Below are positions 29,617 through 40,195 of a stretch of DNA of 64,000 nucleotides, piece by piece. The first letter of the stretch is position 1. Each line of letters begins with the position of its first letter. The position numbers and the translations under genes were made by a program. The notes under the pieces are model-generated. The model ran no database searches and had not been told where the DNA came from. It saw nothing but the letters and a program-made list of their open reading frames with translations. The stretch is taken from positions 400,203 to 464,202 of the forward strand of contig CACVBU010000598.1 in assembly GCA_902728285.1 (NCBI GenBank), written 5' to 3'. The stretch is from Clytia hemisphaerica. Its lineage: Eukaryota > Cnidaria > Hydrozoa > Leptothecata > Clytiidae.

Positions 29617-31000
29617 TATTGCTGACATGATACCTACTGGTAAAGAAAAGTGGGTAATTAATTTGAAAGGGTATACAATTTGTGAAATCAACTAATTAAC
29701 AGCCCGTTTAAGGATTTTAAGCCGATGGAACAATTATTCAGACCAAATTATTGCGAATATTCTCAAAGAAGAGCAAAACACAGGTCGAAATCTTCAAAAA
29801 TGCGATTAAAGAAAAATAAACAATGTGTAAAATACCATCATGGCCGCCGTTACAACCAGGGACACAAAACAAACCGCCTCTCGAATTTTATGTTTATAAA
29901 ATTCCTCCTCTACACATTATCATCTTTTTGGTGACTAAAGGAGAAAACGAGGTCTCTATTTCCGCTAAAATGTGGTAGATTCCAGTCACGATGGGCTAAT
30001 ACCATTAAATTTCTACTTTATAATGCCAAAATCTTCAGTCTCGATAAGAAAACTTTTACTTCAGAATATCAAGCGAAACATAGCACTTTGCGGGGGATCT
30101 GAAAGGAAAATTCGTCACTATGCATAATTTAACATAAATTATAATAATAGCTTTTGCCGTGTCATGTTGGCAACTAAACTGTAAGAGGATGCGTGATCTA
30201 AAAATTCAGGTTCTCTGGATAAGTTTTGTCAAAAATTTTCATTTAAGAAACAAATGAAACTTCGTCTTTTATTATGTAATTACAATTTTAACTAATCTTG
30301 CATGATTTTTTTTCCAAAGCTTCTGAAATTTTATTTCAGCTAAGTTTTAAAATATTAAAGGATCAATAGCCAACACGGATATTTGGAGCGCTTCGTAATT
30401 TATGCAATTGAATGTTTTAATTTTCTTCACTTTTTGCCGACATTGTGCCGACAAATACGACAAATGGCGTCAAAAAGTCAATCGCGAACCAAAACAATCG
30501 GACGAGAGGTGGTCGTCTGTTCATTTTGTAGGGGCCCGAAAAGCAGTCAACTCGACTCGAACTGTTGAAACATCACTGCACTGGCAGAAGCAGGATAAGT
30601 TTTATACTCTCTATGTTTATCCATTTACTCTTCATTCATATGAAAGTTAACACTTTTTTTCGGTATACCTTGCCTTAGATTTTTTCTCTTCTCCTTGAAC
30701 CTTACAATGTCCATCAGTTAAGCTAAACTTTTCCCACCACTACTCCATGGCTTCGATTTTTCTGGTCGGGCTTCTCCCTTCTCCTCAGAATTGTCTTTTC
30801 TTTCTCAGATCTCTGCCGTTAAGCCCTGTGTCTCTTAGTTATCTTGCTGCAAAGGTTTAAAATTATCTAGACAGGACAAGATGCTACTAAAAAGAAAAGC
30901 TAAAATAAGTTAGAACATAAAATGGTTTGGCGAGTTGAGTTGTTGAAATAATACCTCCCCTGTTAAACAACAGAGGAGTCCTGGAGGGGGTAGCCTAGGC
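29617..31000. promoter_or_regulatory. CBP upstream region, probable 5' UTR and promoter
   Basis: Lies directly upstream of the CBP start on the minus strand. A locally GC-richer, CpG-bearing segment at 30420-30600 stands out from the AT-rich surroundings and is the best promoter candidate. No TATA box can be assigned. A plus-strand open frame of about 80 codons there has no recognised family. Confidence 0.3.
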
Positions 31001-31209
31001 AAAGTGCAATACTGGAAGTTGGTCAAATATCGACATCCCTCTTCTAATAATTCCAAAACCCTTCTTTAGATGTTAGAGTAAGGAATAATGTGAAGGTGGT
31101 GGAATAATTACTGATACACTGATGGAAACTTTTTTCTTTGCTTTTAGCGATCAGAGAGGTTTTTTTATTTTTTGTCTATCAGTGATTCTGACCTTCTAAT
31201 TACCTTTAA

Positions 31210-31534
31210 GGAAAATTTTTTGGCAGATTTGGCGGATTTAGCCAAAATCCTGCAAATTAAGTTCCCGCCAAAATTTATTTTTACCTCCATCCACCAAATT
31301 AAATTCCCGCCAAATTTATTTTGTTTAACGCATTCCCCAAATTGGTGCTATTTCACGCCTTGAAACAGGTTTTTTTGCTTATTTGATATCAATTCTAGCC
31401 AAAAATATACTGCAACCGCCAAATTCAATTCCCTTCAAAATTTTAATTTTTCCAGCCATCCGCCAAATTAAATTCCCTCTGAAAAAACTTTTTCGGCTAT
31501 CTGCCAAATTAAATTCCCGCCAAAATTTCTTCCT
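31210..31534 (+). mobile_element. TTAA-flanked MITE, TTGGCGG subtype
   Basis: Bounded by TTAA at 31206-31209 and 31535-31538. Internal motifs are of the GCCAAATTAAATTCCCGCC type with no CGCG motifs. Inserted in the left arm of the larger inverted-repeat element. Confidence 0.75.
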
Positions 31535-31896
31535 TTAAGGTATTGCAATCTTTAAAAAGGGTGTAGAAATTAGAAGAATGGATGTTGACATTAGACCAAC
31601 TTACGGTAGTCTTTTGGGAAAACACAACAGCCTTTTGAATTTCGACAACCTTCTTTAGGAACAGGAATAATAGAATGTAGTTGTCTAAGAAAACAGCTAT
31701 TTTTTTTAGAATCTTCCTTACAATCTAGTTTTTCTATTTATAAAAAGTAGATTGCTGACGTGTGGAAAGGAATTTCGGCATGACTGATCCTTTTGTTTCG
31801 ATAATAACATCAAAGCGGGAATTAATTTTCTTCTCGTTTCTTTCTTTCCTTTTTCTTTCTTATCAGTTCACGCTTTCCCTCGCCACTCTCAAATCG

Positions 31897-31967
31897 TGGT
31901 TAGCTCAAGCAGTTAGATCGTCTGTGTCATATGCATGGGGCCCCGAGTTCGATTCCGATGGGTGTCC
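31897..31967 (+). repeat. tRNA-like (SINE-type) segment
   Basis: TTAGCTCAAGCAGTTAGA resembles a tRNA A box and GAGTTCGATTCCGA a B box, spaced as in a tRNA. The acceptor stem does not pair well, so this is a tRNA-derived pseudogene or SINE head rather than a working tRNA. An inverted relative is at 33196-33250 with the central (anticodon-arm) part deleted. Confidence 0.6.
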
Positions 31968-32010
31968 AATTTTTCAATTCTTCAATTTTCTTTTTTTAAT
32001 TCTCTTTCTT

Positions 32011-32575
32011 CAGTCAAGACTTTTTGCCAAATTAGGAAAGTTTTTCTAATTAGGAAAGAAAAGCTTTCTTAAATAGGAAAGTAACGCTTGTTTTACTGTT
32101 TTTCTCCAGGTCAAAACAATATTCGCACACTCCTAACGACGATAACACAACTGGTTACGATGGACCAAACTGAAATCGAAAGAATTAAAGTCAAAAGTGA
32201 CCGCACGTCCGAGATATACCCTTATGAAGAACTTCAGGCAAAACGCGTTTCGAAAAATGTAATAAAACCCTTTCTACACTAAAATTTGATATGTAGACGG
32301 GCTCTTAAATTGTAAATATCAAAATTCAAAATGGCGTATTATATCCAATCAGAAACAGTTTTAAAAAAAGTCCATCCATCGTATTCACGCATGGCCGAAT
32401 ATAAAAGCGCGCGAAAAAAAACTTTCCTTTTTAGGAAAGTTTTTATTTATGGCGGCGTCTACGAAAGTGGAGGTCACCATTTCTTTTGATTTTTTTTGCA
32501 TAATCTCAACTTTGGTGTAAAGAAAGTCGCAAAAATTTTGAAAAACTTTCCTAATTTAGCAAAAAGTCTTGACTG
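32011..32575. mobile_element. MITE with CAGTCAAGACTTTTTGC ends
   Basis: 565 bp with inverted ends of about 35 bp including CTAATTTRGCAAAAAGTCTTG, flanked by TTCTT on both sides (32006-32010 and 32576-32580). Internal AGGAAAG/CTTTCCT blocks recur. It holds a 64-codon frame (32088-32282) without family match and a TATAAAA box near 32399 followed by GCGCGCG. Confidence 0.65.
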
Positions 32576-33195
32576 TTCTTTAATAATAAGTTCAATCAAA
32601 CAAGTAACTAGCATATATTACCTGCGCTCTCTGTCTAAGGTTTAGATAAGCTATGATGGCATCACTTAATAAGAACTTTTTTTAAGTTTTTTTTTCTTCA
32701 ATCTTTTTTTGCTACAAGCGATTATTCAAGGCTGAGATATAGAAGAACAGGTATAGGCGTTTGCGCCTGCGTTTGCTGACTGACAGTTTCAGTTTCACTT
32801 TCACTTTCAGCCAGTGAGTGAGCGAGCGATTCTTTGTAAGAGAATCATCAAATAACTTCTTTCAGAATCATTGAACTTCTCGTTTTATACTTTAAAGGCA
32901 GAATAATAATTGATTTCCGGGTAAAAATGTTTGGCACTTGATCCAATCGTTTGCTTATCTTTCTTGCGTGGTCGTTATTTGAATTTCAGTTTTCAATGCT
33001 TATAAAATACAGTTGTTATAAAAGTATAAACTCCTCACTAGGAGGGCAACAGATCATAGATTCAAATTGAACGCGTAACTTACTAATAGCAATTAACATT
33101 ACATAACCCGTCGATATCTCTTCACTCTAATGAAAATGTGATACAAAATTAAAGTGGTGAGAGAATCACAAACAAAATCAAGAATTGAAAAAATT

Positions 33196-33250
33196 GGACA
33201 TCCATTGGAAATCGAACTCGGAGACGATCTAACCGCTTGAGCTAACCAAG
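33196..33250 (-). repeat. Deleted tRNA-like segment in the opposite arm
   Basis: Reads TTAGCTCAAGCGGTTAGA and GAGTTCGATTTCC on the minus strand, missing about 20 nt between the boxes compared with 31897-31967. Confidence 0.55.
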
Positions 33251-33720
33251 CTTTGAAAGTAGTGAGAGAAAGCGTGAACTGATAAGAAAGAAAAAAGGAA
33301 AGAAAGAATCGGGAAGAAAATTAATTCCCGCTTTGATGTTATTATCGAAACAAAAGGATCAGTCATGCCGAAATTCCTTTCCACACGTCACGTCGTCAGC
33401 AATCTACTTTTTATAAATAGGAAAACTAGATTGTAAGGAAGATTCTAAAAAAAAATAGCTGTTTTTTTCGGAATCGCTAATTGAAACTTATTTTCTTTGC
33501 TTAGCAATCAGAGAGAAAAAATTGATTCCATCAGTGATTTTGTCCTTCCTATCATTCCTATCTGTAATGAAGGGTGTCGAAGTTAGAAGAGGGATGTCGA
33601 CATTAGACCAACTATGGTAATTGATTTGTCTTTTAAAAAACAGCTTTTACCTAGAGGCAAGATAATTTATCCTGTTTGTAATAGATGTTTTAGCGAACGC
33701 GATGGTCTTTTGAATAACTA

Positions 33721-33929
33721 CCGTGAAGTCGGGTAACTTGCATCAGTGGAGGGAAACTTGCATAGCCCTCAAACGAACGACCTGGCTGGTCATTAAAATA
33801 CAAAATTAAATCAAAAGAAACCTGATTTTCAAAAGAATTGCGGACGACTTCAATTTGTATTTTAATACCTAATTCATTTGAGGGCTATGCAAATTTCCCT
33901 CCACTGATGCAAGTTACCCGACTTCACGG
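33721..33929. mobile_element. Palindromic MITE with CCGTGAAGTCGGGTAACTTG ends
   Basis: 209 bp with TA on both sides. Long arms contain GAGGGCTATGCAAATTTCCC-like text. A partial relative (one end only) is at 56022-56110. TA targets suggest a Tc1/mariner-like transposase. Confidence 0.75.
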
Positions 33930-34741
33930 TAATTACTCTATATACCTTACTTTCCCTCAGCCAATTAAAACATGATAAATTATCTTGTCTCTAGGTTACT
34001 GCTGTGGAGTAATTAGTTATTCAAAAGACCTTTGTGTTCGCCAAAACAATTATACTAGTGTAATTTGTTATTCAATAGGCCGTTGCAAGCTCCAAAACGG
34101 CTATACAAGGGCTAGCCCCTGGTCAGTGCTCCTTTCTTTCAAGTTCTGAAAAATGACCTTTTTTGCTTCCATGTAGCTATCACTTAGGGGCCACTCACAT
34201 ATAGCTTTTCCCACGACTAATGTCTTAACGTCAGCTTATCTAAAGGTTATATGTCTAATGTTGTGGTTTTTCTCTAAGAGATGAGAGAGGATATAATTAT
34301 TTCTGGTTTTCAAGTGAAGTAAATAAAGTTAGTCTTTCTTCCAGTTAGTGTAACACACAGCTCGCAGGTTACAGGTCACAGGTTACAGGTCAGCTTTAAT
34401 TACTGTAAAACAAAGAAAATGTTTGAAAAAACACTTGTTAATGTCAAAAATATCATTCTATTATGAATTCAATGAGAAACGTAACATCTAGGTCAAAGTT
34501 TCAAATTGACAACTATGAGAAATCTTGTTTTTGGATATTAACAATGGTATTACGAATCATGCGAGGATATGTAAAGAGGGACAGAAATGGGATGATGTAT
34601 CGCTCTTAAAAGAGAGGAAAATAAATTTGATAGGAAGGTGCGAGAACTGGCCTTTCTTCTACAAGGTTACACTTTATCATAATGCAAAGCATGCATGCAA
34701 GTTTTATATTAGTACTATCTTTTTGCATAGTATTACCTTAA

Positions 34742-35088
34742 GGGGATTAATTTTCGTGGGGATTATATTTCGCGAATTTCGCGAGTTTTTCCAAAATTTG
34801 CAAAAATTAATCCTCGCAAAAATTTTAAAAACCTTTGGATTTGCGAAATTCGCAAAATAAAATCCTCGCAAAAATTAAGTTTTTAGAGATACGTAATTTT
34901 AAGGGGTTTTTTAGACATAATTTCCCTTTGTTTAAACAAAAAACAAGCCAATTTCTCGCAAAACTCGCGAAATTTGATCCTCGCGAAAATTTAGAATTCC
35001 CGTCTTCGCGAAAATAAGTCCCGCAAAAATTAAATTATTTCGCGAAAAAATTGTCTCGCAAAAATAAGTCCCGCGAAAATTTATCCCC
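34742..35088 (+). mobile_element. TTAA-flanked MITE, CGCGAAAATT subtype
   Basis: Starts GGGGATTAATTTTCGTGGGG, ends GCGAAAATTTATCCCC, TTAA at 34738-34741 and 35089-35092. Repeats TCGCAAAAATTAA and TCCCGCGAAAATT inside. Confidence 0.8.
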
Positions 35089-35092
35089 TTAA

Positions 35093-35931
35093 GGTCGCAT
35101 ATTTTCCTATGAAACCTCACCACAGCAAATTTGCTGCCATTGCACCTGCATATAATCCAAGATGGCGAGATAAAAATCAAAAAGGTATATTAAAACAATA
35201 TAGTAAGACTAGTAACTAGACTAATAACTGATCAATAGGGGTGGTAGTTTTCTACCACTTTAAAGGGTGGGTTAAAAAATCAAATTAGATCGGACAGAGA
35301 TCAATAATTTTCATCACAGAAAATCTTAGTCCCGGAGGGGGGGGGCTTTCTAAAGAAAAAATCTGAACAAGGGGGATTGGAAATTCTCCTGGAAAAGGGA
35401 GGGACTGATATATATATATTCTCAACAAGTGGTATTATTGACCAGACATTTTCAATCTCGAAAGATTTTTTCTAATTTCTAGGGGATTGAAGATTTGTTG
35501 ATTGTTGTCACATTTTGAGGTCCAAGTACAGAAAGCTTAGAGATATTTACTTTGCCTATTCACCCATATCACCATTATCATTACAAACCATTCAAAGATA
35601 TGTTTTTTTCGAATTGAGGAGAAATCTTATACGAGCAAGCCAAATGTTCAATACAAAAAAAGTAGGCTCCAAGAAAAAAGTTTTTCAGGCACACCTTTTA
35701 CAATTTATTACAATGATGAAAACTTGAGTAAAGTTGGTATCTCAAAACTGTACTTTGAAAATAACAGCTAGTAGTAGCTAACTTCAATTAGAAGTAAAAT
35801 ATTTCCAGAAATCAATGGTTTTATGGCAAATATGGAACGAGTCATAATTAAATATACAAAAAGGAAATGTGATTCTAAGGTCATCAATCCACCTTATTCT
35901 TTTCTTTAATGAGTTGTGTTTTTTTATTCAG
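35093..35931 (+). other. Upstream of COX6C; possible noncoding first exon
   Basis: COX6C needs an upstream 5' UTR exon because an acceptor lies at 35930-35931. One candidate ends near 35184 (CCAAGATGGCGAG followed by AAAAAG|GTATAT); its small ATG frame stops at once. This is speculative. Confidence 0.3.
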
Positions 35932-35959
35932 TGACCAAAGTATAAACAAAAACATCAAA

Positions 35960-36166
35960 ATGGCTCCTCAATTACGTAATCTTCTTCAACGAAAAGTTAC
36001 TTCGACTATTGGAATTGGTATTGGTTTAGGATTAGCTTCTGCATTTACCTGGAAATTCGCTCACGCAGATCCCAAGAGAGCAAAATACGAAGCATTCTAT
36101 AAAAACTATGATGCAGAGGCTGAAGCCAAAGCCCTTGAAGCAAGACTAGCTGCAGCTGGAAAATAG
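35960..36166 (+). CDS. COX6C: Cytochrome c oxidase subunit 6C
   Basis: 68 aa, close to the 75 aa of human COX6C. The protein is a small nuclear-encoded subunit of respiratory complex IV in the inner mitochondrial membrane. The sequence shows a short basic N-terminus, a Gly/Ile/Leu transmembrane helix (about residues 14-32, IGIGIGLGLASAFTWKF) and the hallmark KRAKYEAFYKNYDAEAE, matching AYADFYRNYD in mammals. The single coding exon starts after the acceptor TTATTCAG at 35930-35931, leaving a short 5' UTR before ATG 35960. An upstream in-frame ATG (35909) lies before that acceptor and is therefore intronic. The Ala/Glu-rich C-terminus differs from vertebrates. Confidence 0.88.
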   Translation: MAPQLRNLLQRKVTSTIGIGIGLGLASAFTWKFAHADPKRAKYEAFYKNYDAEAEAKALEARLAAAGK

Positions 36167-37265
36167 ATATTTTGGAAGTGACCAACAATGTTTTTTTAAT
36201 TTTATTGATGAATATTGTGTAATTGAATTGTTTATAAAAAAGTTCTTACATCAGATTTTTTTGATTCCGTCAATTTATTCTCCTTTAACCCATAGAGAAA
36301 ACAGTTTGAAAATCCATGCTAGTGCTGATTAAGTTAGGATTTACAATTCCTCAGCTTTCTGAAACATATTCTGACTATGACTGTTCCAATGCCCCAAGAA
36401 TTGATTTTTGATGACTTGGATAACTTAAGTTTTTCTTTGCACAGTATACCTTAAGTGTATTGATTTTGGCATGTGCTTAGTTTGGCGGTATTTAATTTGG
36501 CGGATTTCGGAATTTGTAAAATTTGGCGAATGGGGAAATTTATAATAAAAAATTACTTAGTTTTTTAATAAAATTTTAGGTTTTTACCTAAAATGATGAT
36601 TTTATATAGAATTTTTATCTTTAAAAGATTTTGTTAAATTTGGTGAGTGTTTTTGGCAGAGGGTCAATTTAAAAAATATTGGCGGGTATTTGAATTTAAT
36701 TCCAGCCAAAATTAATTCAAAAAGTACGTACGCTCAAAAGTAAGCAAAATTCGACTCCCCCTATCTAACTTGTACTCTCACCTACGCTTTGACAGTACCC
36801 CCTCCCCCCACTTCCGCGTACGTACAATCTTCCGATTACCCCCCTCTAGGGGTCCTCTAGGAAAAAAATTTTATAACAGAAATAGACTGACGCAAGTTCG
36901 GTCTTGATTTTAATGATATAAATTTTTCAAGACCAGATCAAAGTTAAAGAAACTTAGATTATAATAGGTTATACTCTTGTGTTCTTAATTGTAGGGGGGT
37001 GTTGTGCGCAGAAATGTAATACTTGCGCAAAAATGTAATACCTGCGCAGAAATGTAATACTTCCTGCGCAGAAATGTAATACCTGCGCAAAAATGTAATA
37101 CTACCTGCGCAAATTTGTAATACTCGAGCTGCGCAGAAATGTAATACTTGTCTGCGCAGAAATGTAATTTGGAATTTGTTATCCTTTCAAATATCATATT
37201 CTATTCTTCGAAGAAATTAACTTCAACAAAAAGACTTAGAAATTTTTCGATTCTTTATAAGAATT

Positions 37266-38998
37266 AAATCTATAACTCTCGTTTTAGGGCAAATTTACTG
37301 TCGGTATATGGTTCTTACAAAGTAAACAAGTAACGATGCAAAAGATGGGCAAATTTGATTTTCTTATAAGAATTTTTTTATAGGAAACAAATCTATAACT
37401 CTCGTTTTAGGGTGAATTGGCTGTCGGTTTATGGTTTTTACAAAGTAAACAAGTAATGATGCAAAAAATGGGCAAATTTATTTTTCTTATAAGAATTTTT
37501 TTTATAAGAAACAAATCTATAACTCTCGTTTTAGGGCAAATTTACTGTCGGTATATGGTTCTTACAAAGTAAACAAGTAACGATGCAAAAGATGGGCAAA
37601 TTCATTTTTCTTATAAAAATTTTTTTTATAAGAAACAAATCTATAACTCTCGTTTTAGGGTGAATTGGCTGTCGGTTTATGGTTTTTACTAAGTAAACAA
37701 GTAATGATGCAAAAAATGGGCAAATTTATTTTTCTTATAAGAATTTTTTTTATAAGAAACAAATCTATAACTCACGTTTTAGGGCAAATTTTCTGTCGGT
37801 ATATGGTTCTTACAAAGTAAACAAGTAACGATGCAAAAAATGGGCAAATTTATTTTTCTTATAAGAATTTTTTTTATAAGAAACAAATCTATAACTCTCG
37901 TTTTCTCGGGTAACTTAATGCATGTCCCAGAATTGCATTAATTTTTCCGCCCCAGTTCCAGTCCCTAAGCCATAACAAACTATACATTTTTTGAAGCGTA
38001 TTTGGATGTAGAATACCGTATTCGGTGTAACTTAAATTCTTTCTCAGTATAATTAGAGATATCTTAAGAAAACCTGATTATGACGTCATGATTGATGACG
38101 TCATAAATACAAAAAGTTGAATATCTCGAGAAATATAAATCAAAACTTTATGAAATTTGGACCAGTGATAAAGTACATTGAGATGTTTCAAAAAGTTTCG
38201 AAAGTATTTCCCAAAATTAATGACGTCAGCAGAAATTGCAAGAATTCGAATTTTTGCGATAAAATGCTGACATCAGCAAATTTTCAAATTTTAAAAAAAA
38301 GATTCTCCTCCTCTTAATGAGTTCTATCATTGGTCCAAGTTTCATAAAGCTTTGAGTATTAGTTCTTGAGATATTCAAATTTTTAAAATTATGACGTCAT
38401 AAATAATGACGTCATAATCACGTTTTCTTAAAAAAACTCAAATTCTGCTGAGAAAGAATTTAAGTTACACCGAATACGGTATTCTACATCCAAATACGCT
38501 TCCAAAAATGTATAGTTTGTTATGGTTTAGGGACTGGAACTGGGGCGGAAAAATTAATGCATTTTTGGGACATGCATTAAGTTACCCGAGTTAGGGCAAA
38601 TTTACTGTCGGTATATGGTTCTTACAAAGTAAACAAGTAACGATGCAAAAGATGGGCAAATTTGTTTTTCTTATAAGAATTTTCTTTATAAGAAACAAAT
38701 CTAAAACTCTCGTTTTAGGGCAAATTTACTGTCGGTATATGGTTCTTACAAAGTAAACAAGTAATGATGCAAAAAATGGGCAAATTTATTTTTCTTATAA
38801 GAATTTTTTTTATAAGAAACAAATCTATAACTCTCGTTTTAGGGCAAATTTACTGTCGGTATATGGTTCTTACAAAGTAAACAAGTAACGATGCAAAAAA
38901 TGGGCAAATTTATTTTTCTTATAAGAATTTTTTTATAAGAAACAAATCTTTAACTCTCGTTTTAGGGCAAATTGATTGTCGGTAAATGGTTCTTACAA
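37266..38998 (+). repeat. 124-bp tandem array, plus orientation
   Basis: About nine units, each with TATAACTCTCGTTTTAGGGC, CTGTCGGTATATGG and GTAAACAAGTAACGATGC. The starts of the first six are spaced 123-124 bp (37271, 37394, 37518, 37642, 37766, 37890). Two subtypes alternate: GGCAAATTTACTGTCGG and GGTGAATTGGCTGTCGG, giving a 248-bp higher-order unit. It is interrupted by the element at 37905-38590. Confidence 0.85.
37905..38590. mobile_element. Palindromic element inserted in the tandem array
   Basis: Ends CTCGGGTAACTTAATGCATG with a near-complete inverted copy. The interior has AATGACGTCATAA pairs and AGAATACCGTATTCGGTGT arms. The host unit reads CGTTTT before and TTAGGG after, so the target duplication is probably just TT. 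Confidence 0.8.
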
Positions 38999-39234
38999 AG
39001 TGAACAATAGATGACGTAAAATATTTTTTATAATGACTCATAACTTTTAACTACTTTTTCTGGTTTTAAATTATTCTTCAAGCTAGGAAATAGGCAGAAG
39101 ATGACAGAATTGGAGAAGTGTTTAAAAACGACTCAATTACACGTTCTTAGTAAGAATACAAACCTTTTTGGAAGTTTTTTGGTATTCTTATTAAGTTATT
39201 GGAAATAAGCGCTTTAAATTAGACCAAAAAAGGC

Positions 39235-39580
39235 TCACCCTAAAATGAGAGTTATAGATTTGTTTCTTATAAAAAAATTCTTATAAGAAAAATAAATTTG
39301 CCCATCTAGTTTGCATCGTTACTTGTTTACTTTGTAAGAACCATAAACCGACAGACAATTCGCCCTAAAACGAGAGTTATAGATTTAATTCTTATAAAGA
39401 AAATTCTTATAATAAGAAAAATAAATTTGCCCATCTTTTGCATCGTTACTTGTTTACTTTGTAAGAACCATAAACCGACAGACAATTCGCCCTAAAACGA
39501 GAGTTATAGATCTGTTTCTTATAAAGAAAATGCTTATAAGAAAATTTAATTTGCCCATCTTTTGCATCGTCACTTTTTTT
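39235..39580 (-). repeat. 124-bp repeat units in inverted orientation
   Basis: Three further units of the same 124-bp repeat on the minus strand (CGAGAGTTATAGAT, GCATCGTTACTTGTTTAC). Together with the plus array they make the centre of the 2.9-kb element a large imperfect palindrome. Confidence 0.75.
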
Positions 39581-40195
39581 TACTTTATACCGACATTCAA
39601 TTAATTTTGAAACTTAAGTTATTGAATTTTATTCTTATAAGAAAAATTCAAATTTTTATGTGAAAATTTTCTAAGTCTATTTCTTGAACTTTTCTTTGTA
39701 GAATAGAATATGACATTTGAAAACATAATGAATTCCAAATTACATTTCTGCGCAGACAAGTATATTACATTTCTGCGCAGCTCGAGTATTACAAATTTGC
39801 GCAGGAAGTATTACATTTTTGCGCAGGTATTACATTTCTGCGCAGGAATTATTACATTTCTGCGCAGGTATTACATTTTTGCGCAAGTATTACATTTCTG
39901 CGCACAACAGGGGTCATTTTGTAATTTTTGGAGAGAACAAATCACCCCATATCACTTTATAATGACCCCCCCTCCCAATTTTATGACCTTTATGCTACGA
40001 AGTGCCAAAATTGGCCAGCAATAACCTTCATTTTCCTAGGGATTTTTAGTCAGCTCAATAGCACTTAATTATGCCCCCCCCCCCATTTTATTGATTTTTA
40101 TATTTTTATATTTTAAATAGAAAGTTCGAAAAAAACTGGAAAAACAGTTTTTTACCCCCTCAGAGCGTACGTACTTTTTGAATGGTCCCTTAAGG

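Larger units (their letters stand above)
31010..34130. mobile_element. Nested inverted-repeat element with tRNA-like arms
   Basis: The left arm (about 31010-31990) reappears inverted at about 33170-33630. Shared text includes GTAGATTGCTGACGTGTGG-like sequence and TCGACATCCCTCTTCTAA. Three other elements are inserted: a TTAA MITE (31210-31534), a MITE with CAGTCAAGAC ends (32011-32575) and a palindrome (33721-33929). The left arm is partly rearranged, so the outer ends are approximate. Confidence 0.55.
37001..39908. mobile_element. 2.9-kb inverted-repeat element with tandem arrays
   Basis: Ends GTTGTGCGCAG/CTGCGCACAAC. The terminal inverted repeats of about 200 bp consist of eight or nine copies of TGCGCAGAAATGTAATAC-like units in each arm (37005-37175 and 39738-39905), with matching outer edges such as the CTCGAG spacer. 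The flanks are G-rich, possibly a GGGG duplication. The middle is a 124-bp tandem array in one orientation and a shorter array in the other. No coding capacity was seen. Confidence 0.75.
36456..40190. mobile_element. TTAA-type MITE split by a large nested insertion
   Basis: A left end CCTTAAGTGTATTGATTTTG with TTGGCGG-type motifs at 36452-36715 finds its right end (TGGTCCCTTAAGG) only at 40183-40195. Between them is an insertion whose edges carry the inverted sequence AAAAAGTACGTACGCT (36719-36734 and 40166-40180). The insertion in turn contains the 2.9-kb element at 37001-39908. Confidence 0.5.

Noticed and set aside
30383-30650. Plus-strand frames of 60-80 codons upstream of CBP
   Set aside because: No family match and no supporting splice or codon evidence; they lie in a locally GC-rich probable promoter.
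31897-31967. A functional tRNA gene
   Set aside because: Boxes are present but the acceptor stem does not pair and no clear anticodon arm forms; kept only as tRNA-like.
35909-35959. N-terminal extension of COX6C from an upstream ATG
   Set aside because: A strong polypyrimidine tract and AG at 35930-35931 place the upstream ATG inside an intron, and the family starts at MAP.
37005-39905. Regularly spaced repeats resembling a CRISPR array
   Set aside because: The genome is eukaryotic, the spacers are not unique, and the array is mirrored in inverted arms of a transposon-like element.
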